From positions 84,399,501-84,463,500 of the forward strand of contig NC_088916.1 of the NCBI RefSeq assembly GCF_963576675.1: DNA of 64,000 nt, read 5' to 3'. This document shows, in pieces, positions 57,462 to 64,000 of the stretch. The translations under genes and the position numbers were made by a program. Below the pieces are notes generated by a model. That model made no database searches. It saw nothing but the letters and a program-made list of their open reading frames with translations, and was not told the origin of the DNA. Source of the stretch: Euphorbia lathyris (lineage: Eukaryota > Streptophyta > Magnoliopsida > Malpighiales > Euphorbiaceae). Numbering within the stretch: position 1 is the first letter of the stretch; each line of letters begins with the position of its first letter.

Positions 57462-57720
57462 GTCCTTCTCCTGCTTCGACTGAGGGGGAGTGTTAGAATA
57501 ACCGAATGGTTATTATTCTGTTTTAGGAAATATTGTTGTAGAGTTATTTGTGATTAGTAGGTTGATTTGTTTCCTAGATTAGCTCCTAAAATTACTCCTA
57601 GATTAGCTCCTAAAATTACTCTTGTTTCCTAGATTAGCTCCTAAAATTACTCTTGTATATTTGTATATATGCCGTGTTAGGCTTAAGAAATAATCAACAG
57701 ATTATCTTCTATTATGAATA
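57462..57720 (+). mobile_element. copia-2 3' end and LTR
   Basis: After the Tat-like element and its second CATTC copy the copia-2 sequence resumes with its C-terminal codons (PSPASTEGEC). The purine tract TGAGGGGGAG and an LTR starting TGTTAGAATAACC at 57491 follow. The LTR contains three copies of CTAGATTAGCTCCTAAAATT. The LTR end is placed near 57720 by composition only, because the 5' LTR was lost to truncation. Confidence 0.8.
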
Positions 57721-57916
57721 TGAAATTGATGGCTTGAGATTAATGATTTTAAACTTGAATGTTTGAAAACGGCCATAAAGATGAAGAATGAGGTTCTAAT
57801 TATAGTTGTGATTTCCTAAAATCACTAACCATGTTCTCCACTATTTTAATTTACAGATTTGAATATAAGGACAACATTTTTACTAATAAAGGCACAAAAT
57901 ATTGTAGAATAATCAC

Positions 57917-58036
57917 CTCATGAACAGAGTGAGTAACCTTAGCAGTCAAAGCCATCAGTGGGACATTAGGAAAATGCTTGTTGAGACATTCCAATGCCCT
58001 ATAACCAGAACGAAAGTCATGTCCCTAGTCGCTGGA
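57917..58036 (-). pseudogene. Captured RecQ-type DNA helicase exon
   Basis: On the minus strand one frame reads SSD, stop, GHDFRSGYRALECLNKHFPNV and PLMALTAKVTHSVHE, then a splice donor GAG/GTGATT at 57917/57916. This is the RecQ helicase block around the DEAH-box region: WGHDFRPDYR..., then the TAT motif (motif III, ALTATAT), best matching RecQ4-type helicases of plants as I know them. The TAG at 58027-58025 replaces the invariant Trp before GHDFR, and the TAT motif reads TAK. The rest of the helicase is absent nearby. It lies inside CACTA-1 and is most simply a gene fragment captured by the transposon. Confidence 0.72.
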
Positions 58037-58650
58037 AAGCATCAATGAGATTATTAGAAATTGATAAGCTGCAGATGATTCATTTTAGTATTGATAGGCA
58101 GGGCATAAAACTGATGGATAGACTGCAATTAATCAGAGTAAAAGCATCAACTAAACCAGTTATGTACCGAAATATACTAAAGCTAATCGAAAATACCATA
58201 CCTCGGAGCTGTATCAGATTCGAACTAGACCCCATTTCACCTCCACTCTTCCGCTCAATAAGGACTCAAACGGTTATGCTTCCCGTGCCGTGTGTTTACT
58301 GCAGTCGAAATCGAAAAAACAATGGATGGAAACCAAGATCGATGTTGATTCCGAAGAAACCCTATGAAATTTGGAAGGAAAAGAAAGAAAGAACCAAGAG
58401 ATGAAAGACTAACCACGATGAGTGAGAACGAATATGTGGAAGGTTATGGAGAGCTGCTGACGTTGGTAGAAAGGAGCCTGTTTTCCGCCGGAGTTCGTGC
58501 ATCTGGAGTAACCATGGAGAATTCTGAGTAATAAGGTAAGGTTGTGAGATAAAGGAAGAGAAAAGGGTGGGTGGCTGTGGTTTCAAAGAAAGAAGCACAG
58601 AAAGCACAAAGAAGAAAATGAGCAGCTAATGTGTTTCATTCGAAGAGAAT
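58037..58650 (-). pseudogene. Possible captured 5' end of a gene
   Basis: Read on the minus strand, an AAACCCTAA telo-box-like motif at about 58650 is followed by a pyrimidine-rich leader. A CCATGG start context at 58511-58516 and an exon-like end CTCATCGTG/GTTAGTC near 58410 come next. A second exon-like stretch lies between CGACTGCAG (about 58300) and CTCCGAG/GTATGG (about 58200). Base composition is clearly richer than the flanks. It may be the first exons of the captured RecQ gene, but I could not link them by a reading frame. Confidence 0.4.
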
Positions 58651-58969
58651 ATGATTAGGGTTTCTAAATATAATTTTTAAATAGATAATTAATTAATATT
58701 ACTAATAATGTGACCTTCCTCATTACGGAATGGATTCTCTTATTTACAACATTATTTATTGAATTACTAACTTCTAAAATTTATTCAATCTATATTTAAA
58801 GTTAAAATTTATTAATATAAAAAAAATAAGAAATGTCATTTTTTGTAATATTTTGCAGTTCAATTTAAATTATATAATTTACTAAATATAGTATATAATT
58901 TTAAATATTTATTTTATATTATATGTATTTATTTTATTTTTTAATTAGTTTAAAAATTTCTTTCACAAC

Positions 58970-59471
58970 CATCTCTTTTGTTGTAAAAATATTTAATTCT
59001 TATGCAACAGCATAGGGTCGTTGTTAAAAATTTCTTTCATTTACAGCAACAACATAGAGTTGTTACTGTAAATTGATTTGTTACAGCAACAACACATATT
59101 CGTTACTGTAAATACATTCATTTACAGCAACAACACGGATTCGTTACTGTAAATACTTTCATTTACAGCAACAATATTTTGTCGTAGCTATAAATGTTTT
59201 CGTTACAGCAACAACAATGCGTTGTTGTAGTAAATGCTTTCATTTAAAGTAACAACATGGAGTTGTTGGTAAAAATATTTTCATTTATAACAACAAAGAC
59301 ATTGTTGCCAAAGTTATTACCTTTTCTCATCAAATCCCACCCGTCGAAATAAATTTACAGTAACAACCTTTTGTAACGACTCAAAAAAGTTGGTTGCTAA
59401 CGTTCGTTTATAGCAACAACTTCTTCCATTGTTGCCAAAGCTTGTTACCAAAAAGCGATTTTCTTGTAGTG
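58970..59471. repeat. CACTA-1 right subterminal repeats and terminal inverted repeat
   Basis: About ten units of 25-45 bp built on TTACAGCAACAACA...GTTACTGTAAAT, ending with the inverted CACTA terminus at 59471. Same motif family as the left end. Confidence 0.85.
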
Positions 59472-59665
59472 ATGCTACCATATAGGCTGTCTCGTCTTCT
59501 TCACTTAGATCCTCCCCACTTACATACTCTCCCATCCAAGTTTGCATCCTCCTATCTCTCCTATTCATTGTTTTATATGCCCCTTCTTCATTTTGCTCTT
59601 CTCCTTCACTATTTTCTTGTCTCAAAATGTTTTCTGCCCCACTATCAAGATCTGTATCTATCACT
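59472..59665 (-). pseudogene. copia-4 integrase C-terminal linker (upstream part)
   Basis: Minus-strand frame with NRRDRRMQTWMGEYVSGED and LSEEDETAYMVA, the acidic linker that in copia polyproteins comes just before the RT block seen at 17096-17561. It is bounded on the left by the CACTA-1 end at 59471 and on the right by the CACTA-2 end at 59666, so both DNA transposons hit this gene 194 bp apart. The rest of copia-4 must lie beyond CACTA-2, outside the window. Confidence 0.8.
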
Positions 59666-60240
59666 ACAAGAAATTTGGTCTATAACGAGAGTTAATCTCG
59701 TCGTTAATTAAATAAATACCGTCGTTATTAACTTATAACGACCGTATATACCGTCGTCCACCCTCGTTAAAACCTCCGACGCTAAAGGTATTAACGACGG
59801 TATACCGTGTCCCGTCGTTAAAACAAAACAACGACTGTATACAGCCTGTCCTTACTACTCAATAATTAGGACAATAATGACCGTCGTTGTTAACTGATTT
59901 CACCGTCGTTATTAAGACGTATTAATGGGTGAATAAACGGTCATTATTCACATAATTCACTGTCGTTATTATGACCTTTTAATGAGTGAATAAACGATCG
60001 TTATTTCCGTTCTTCACCGTCATTATTATGAAACGTTAATGATTGAATATACGGTCGTTATTTCCAAAAACCACCGTCATTGTTATTATACTTTAGCGAG
60101 TGAATAAATTGTCGTTATTATAACCTTTTAATAAGAAAATAAACCGTCGTTATTTCCAATTTCTACCATCATCATTATAACATTCTCACGAGATAATAGA
60201 CCGTCATTATTTCTATATGTACTGTCATTAGAAGTGATAT
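59666..60240. repeat. CACTA-2 terminal and subterminal repeats
   Basis: More than a dozen direct and inverted copies of ACCGTCGTTATT / AACGACGGT, many spaced about 45-55 bp with GTGAATAAAC between. This is the likely transposase-binding region. Confidence 0.82.
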
Positions 60241-62408
60241 TTTACAACTAAGAGATCAGTAATTATATCATGAATTAATGTGTTGTGACACTAGAATCAT
60301 CTAAATACACAATAAATACAAATTCAATAATTGAAACGTAAATTCAATAAAATATAAACCAATTTGTCATTTAACAAGATTGAAAATAAAAGTGCAAAAC
60401 TATGAACTGAAATGTGTTCTTGTTCTTTCTAAAATAGGAAAACAAATCATCTTGTTTCGTACATTAATATGATATAATCAAAGGCATATATAATCTCCAT
60501 TAAAGCTACTTCAATAGTTTGTTCCAAATCTCATCCCAGAAGAATAATCCAACCGAACAGAACAATTAGCTCTGCTGTTACAAATGTAAACATCCAATAA
60601 TAAGGGAAAGGTATAAGAGAAAAGAATAAGCAAAGACTTAGACAAAGCGTATTGGTCTATATTAGTAAGATGGACCAAAATAAACATTATTGGCATAATA
60701 TTGAACATTATTGGTCTATATTAATCATATACTCCTATATTATAAGGTAATAAAGTTTGAAGATAAATAAACCTCAAGTACTTTTTCACTGTCCATACTT
60801 TTTCTTTTGTGGGTGAAATTAAATATATACTAAAACTCTCAAAGTAAAACAAAAACTTACTTGAATTTTGGGGAATAAATGAGTAGCTAAACGCCCTGGA
60901 GAAAGAAAAAATGAACTTAAAATTAAAAGATCTAATGTAAAATATTATGAACTAATTTTCTGCCACATGTTATACATCATGAAAAAATGCCTATAAATAA
61001 TTAGACAGAATAAACAAGAGAATATGAGACATGTAATTACCAAATCATGCATCAAGAGTAAAAACTGTAAAAATGTATATTAGAATAGAAATTACAGCCT
61101 ATTAAATCCTTAGCAACATAAGCATTCAATTTGCATTAACTTGATCACCCTGTAAACTATCATTCATTAATTCAAGGGCAAAGTACAAAAATAAACGCTA
61201 TTGTTAGGGCCATTTTCAAGCAATAAACTATGAGGATTAAAGGTTGTCAAATAGGTACATTGAGGTTTATATCAAGTTTTTAATGTGCAACAATGGCTAT
61301 TGAAATAAATTATTTGATTCAATCCAGCTAATTTCCAAGTTAAACTCAAAAAAGCACCAAATCTTAGACAAACATAAAGCTATGGAAAAATCCAACTGAG
61401 AAAATTTAAATTCCTTACTCTATCCAATAATCGATGACAAATCAAACAATCTCATGTTGTTATTGTTATTACTAGGCTCAGCAAGTTACATGATGAAAAT
61501 TGTGTGTTTAGCTCAAACATAAACTCAAAACACACAATAACGCAAAACTGTTAACCCAAAACTGAAGCAAAAATTAATTGAAAATTTAAAGCAATTGAAT
61601 TTTGATAGCCTGAACATAGTTTTTAAAACCTGGGACAACTTAATTTCTTCTACAAATTTAGAGCTATTTGCTTATAGTTAAGTTTTTAAGTTTGTATTTG
61701 GGTTTAGTAATTTGTTTTCATATAAATTGTTTGCATTAAATTGTAAAACGCATCCCACAGCCAAACAAAATCTCAGAACTCAACTCTACTAACGAAAAGT
61801 CAGATTGTTATGTAATTTATGCATTGAAACTAAAATAATCAGCATCAAATATATCCCACGTGATTTTTGCACCAGATTAAAACAACAATTAAGAGGGATA
61901 TGACATTGAGACACATGATTTTTTTCTTTTTACAACAACAGTACACTAATGAAAATCTAAGCACACAAAGCATGAAGAAAAGCAAGGATAATAGACATAG
62001 TATCATTTCATTTCAAACTTCTCACTTTACTTCAAAACTCGATATCACCAGTTAGCTCTTAAACAAACTTTGGCAGAAAACAAAAATAATAATGCATCCC
62101 TAAATCCATTAAAAAAACACACAAAAATGAAAAGAATGTGAATATAAAACAATCCAAATTAACACCAACTAGATTCTTTTATCATTGAACTAGCACACAC
62201 AATTTTTTCCCTATATTCAAGCACATTTTCCTACAAATAATTAGACAGAAACAGTCAACTAATATTGAGAGAACGCACATTCATATCCTTTGTATATCAA
62301 TCCTTGAAAGCACTAATAAGAGACCTTATAAGGATGACACTTTATCTAGAGTAATGATGCAACCAAGCTTAAGTAACAATATAATGAAATTAGAGGATAT
62401 GAATGTAC
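60241..62408. other. CACTA-2 non-coding interior
   Basis: AT-rich sequence without recognisable coding exons. It lies downstream of the transposase-family exons on the minus strand and probably is intron or 3' region. Confidence 0.5.
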
Positions 62409-63586
62409 CTTTTGATGCTCATCATTAGTATTTGATGAAGTATTTGTATCTGAGTGTTCCACACGTTCATTCTCCACTTGGACTAATCGATTTTCAATTT
62501 GCTCTAAACGATCCATAAGCTTACGGTTTTCCTCTTCCTTATCATGAAGCTTGGTCTTGAGTTCTTCGATTTGAGAAGTACTTTCAAAATGTTTTCGCTT
62601 CAAGCCACCTCCATAACCAAAGACACGACCATGGCGTTGTCGTCAGAAGCACCTTTCCACAACTTGTAAATTAGTAAGAGTTGGCTCTGACTCCATTGTC
62701 ATCTTTAGTTCATCCTACAAATTTTAATTATGTCAAATATAATAAATATAATTCAATGGGATGACTTGACAAATTGGAACTTACATATTTTTTTCTTGTT
62801 TCTGGTTCAACTATGTTTTCATCAATCTTTCGAGTTTTAACAAAGACTTCTCTTACATCTGGAGGGTTGCCGTCTTTGCCTCCCTATAAAATGATTACAA
62901 ATTAATAGAAAGGAAATATTGATAATCAAACTAATGAAAATTTTGAAAGAGTGGTGAAAATACCATTTCATATATCACTTCCCTATGAGGCTTGCTTCCA
63001 CAACGATGCATATGCATACTTTGTTGACAAGCCCTGTTCTGAGAATTTCTTATGCTTATCTCCTATGAAATTACACCACCGACATCAAATTGAAAACCTT
63101 GTTAACTAAATTAGATTTAAGATGCACAAAATCATACCAGAAACTTTGCTGTATAGAATACGTTATTTACTAGCCATTCCCAATCTTTTGAATCCATGCC
63201 TTTAGCCACATTTTTCAAAGCCTCCACCTTACTTTCACAAGTCTTCACATACTTTTTATTCAATTCTGCCCTCTAATTTCCCCACAGTTCCTTCATATGC
63301 TCTAAGGTGTGAAGATAGTACGACTGGATATCAGGATGTTTAAAATACTCCTACATCAAATTGATTATAGCCAATATTATTAAATATATATATTGAAATA
63401 GTTTAAATTGATTAGTGTTGAAACTACTTACTGTAACTGTGTCCCACATGTGCTTTTTTGTGACATCACTTATATCCATCCATGTTTGTACCCGTACAGG
63501 ACAAATATGTCAATTACGTACAATCTTCCCTAAATGCCTCGACCAATACTTCTGATTCTCTCCAACGCCACGATTGTTGTAGAAAC
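62409..63586 (-). pseudogene. CACTA-2 plant transposase (Ptta/En/Spm-type) gene, partial and broken
   Basis: Five exons with GT...AG introns on the minus strand: 63586-63432 (start cut off by the LTR at 63587), 63350-63138, 63062-62964, 62883-62785 and 62714-62409. Motifs: YWSRHLGKIVRN, WMDISDVTKKHMWDTVT, KYVKTCESKVEALKNVAKG, ACQQSMHMHRCGSKPHREV, GGKDGNPPDVREVFVKTRK and ESEPTLTNLQVVERCF, HGRVFGYGGGLKRKH, then a coiled coil (IEELKTKLHDKEEENRKLMD). This is the arrangement of the plant transposase Ptta/En/Spm family (Transposase_24), an accessory DNA-binding protein of CACTA elements. In-frame stops lie in exon 1 (after KIVRN), exon 2 (TAG at a Trp position before RAELNKKY) and exon 5 (TGA before RQRHGRVFG). 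Confidence 0.8.
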
Positions 63587-64000
63587 TGTTGAACTACGCT
63601 TCGAACGATCAATCAACCACACAGAGAAACAAAGTACACAAAGATCACAGATTGGATCTTGAAACAACAATCAAAAGAATACACACAGAATTTACCCTGG
63701 TTCGGCTTAACTGCCTACATCCAGCAACTTCACTAATCAATGGAGATTACAACAAGATTGAAACAGTTTCTCCTTTTCCAGAAACTCTCGTGTTTTCCCA
63801 ATCCCCAATTCAGATTATCACAGTGTACACTTATGACTTAGTCTAAGAATCTCTCGTATAAAACTACTTCCCAACCCAGACCTTTTATAGCCTTTACAAG
63901 ATTGTGAAAATACCCAAAATATCCTTACTCAAAATGTACTAACTCAGCAAGACCTACTGACCAGTGGTAACACAGCAAGACCATGTTGACCTGTATTATC
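63587..64000 (-). repeat. Edge of an LTR retrotransposon (copia-like LTR)
   Basis: Starts TGTTGAACTACGC, preceded by a possible duplication copy GAAAC at 63582-63586. Contains ACCCTGGTTCGGCTTAACTG, wording common in plant copia LTRs read in reverse. It interrupts the CACTA-2 transposase exon. It continues beyond the window, so element type, strand and far duplication copy cannot be confirmed. Confidence 0.55.

Larger units (their letters stand above)
17562..59471. mobile_element. CACTA-1: CACTA (En/Spm) DNA transposon, 41.9 kb with nested insertions
   Basis: The two ends are CACTACAAGAAAATTGATTT at 17562 and, inverted, CACTACAAGAAAATCGCTTT ending at 59471. The terminal inverted repeat is about 28 bp with two mismatches. 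Flanks are CAT on the left and ATG on the right; the host copia-4 frame suggests a target GCATGTG, so one base of the 3-bp duplication has probably been lost. Both subterminal regions are full of GCAACAAC/GTTGTTGC motifs, typical of CACTA transposase-binding repeats. Inside are an L1 with an Athila element, an RTE LINE, copia-2 with a Tat-like element, a coiled-coil gene and a RecQ exon. No CACTA transposase is seen, so the element is probably non-autonomous and gene-capturing. Confidence 0.82.
59666..63586 (+). mobile_element. CACTA-2: second CACTA (En/Spm) transposon, left part
   Basis: Starts CACTACAAGAAATTTGGTC at 59666, directly in copia-4. The next 570 bp are dense with ACCGTCGTTATT-type repeats, a different subterminal motif from CACTA-1, so this is a different family. 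It carries an En/Spm-type transposase-family gene on the minus strand (62409-63586). At 63587 an LTR interrupts it, and the rest lies outside the window. Confidence 0.82.

Noticed and set aside
57994..58404. 136-codon plus-strand frame
   Set aside because: It is antisense to the RecQ exon and to the exon-like stretches on the minus strand, where the recognisable helicase residues and splice sites are.
1..64000. tRNA or rRNA genes
   Set aside because: I looked for cloverleaf-like and rRNA-like blocks and found only tRNA-complementary primer sites at the LTR borders.

Overview
This is a stretch of plant nuclear genome, almost certainly eudicot heterochromatin or an intergenic TE island, made nearly entirely of nested transposable elements. 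The evidence is Ty1/copia and Ty3/gypsy (chromovirus-like, Athila-like, Tat-like) LTR elements with plant-type primer sites (tRNA-iMet and tRNA-Asp), plant L1 and RTE LINEs, and En/Spm-type CACTA DNA transposons. The spliced gene fragments have plant-like introns. I cannot name the species, and I see no intact ordinary host gene.

Layout. (1) 1-11301: the 3' part of a copia element (copia-1) split by a complete gypsy element (2499-9058; TSD CATTA). (2) 11302-12265: a fragment of a Tat-like gypsy element on the minus strand. (3) 12266-14571: AT-rich sequence without a convincing gene. (4) 14572-17095: the 5' half of another copia (copia-3: LTR, gag, protease, integrase). (5) 17096-17561 and 59472-59665: two pieces of one minus-strand copia (copia-4), separated by a CACTA transposon (CACTA-1) at 17562-59471. 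(6) 59666 to 63586: the start of a second CACTA (CACTA-2) with a broken En/Spm-type transposase-family gene on the minus strand. At 63587 CACTA-2 is cut by another LTR.

Inside CACTA-1, in order: an L1 LINE split by a full Athila-like element (19825-33823; TSD GAAAG); a spliced coiled-coil gene (34626-36192, minus); a complete RTE LINE (36518-39777, minus; 17-bp TSD); a 5'-truncated copia (copia-2) split by a 14.9-kb Tat-like element (42533-57456; TSD CATTC); and a captured RecQ-helicase exon (57917-58036, minus). The Tat-like element is itself split by a solo LTR (42675-44064; TSD TGTAC) and by a non-autonomous Athila-like element (47074-54040; TSD CCAGC). This gives at least five nesting levels: copia-4 > CACTA-1 > copia-2 > Tat-like > Athila-like.

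How it works together. The elements are parasites of one another rather than a pathway. LTR pairs differ by only about 1-2% by eye, so most of the nest is young. Most open frames are broken, chiefly by stops that look like C-to-T changes on one strand or the other. The most unusual single unit is the Athila-like element at 19825-33823. It has two related ORFs in the env position after pol. Each is preceded by its own TATA box and by GC-rich motifs resembling those in the element's own LTR U3. CACTA-1 looks like a non-autonomous gene-capturing element, because no CACTA transposase is visible in it.
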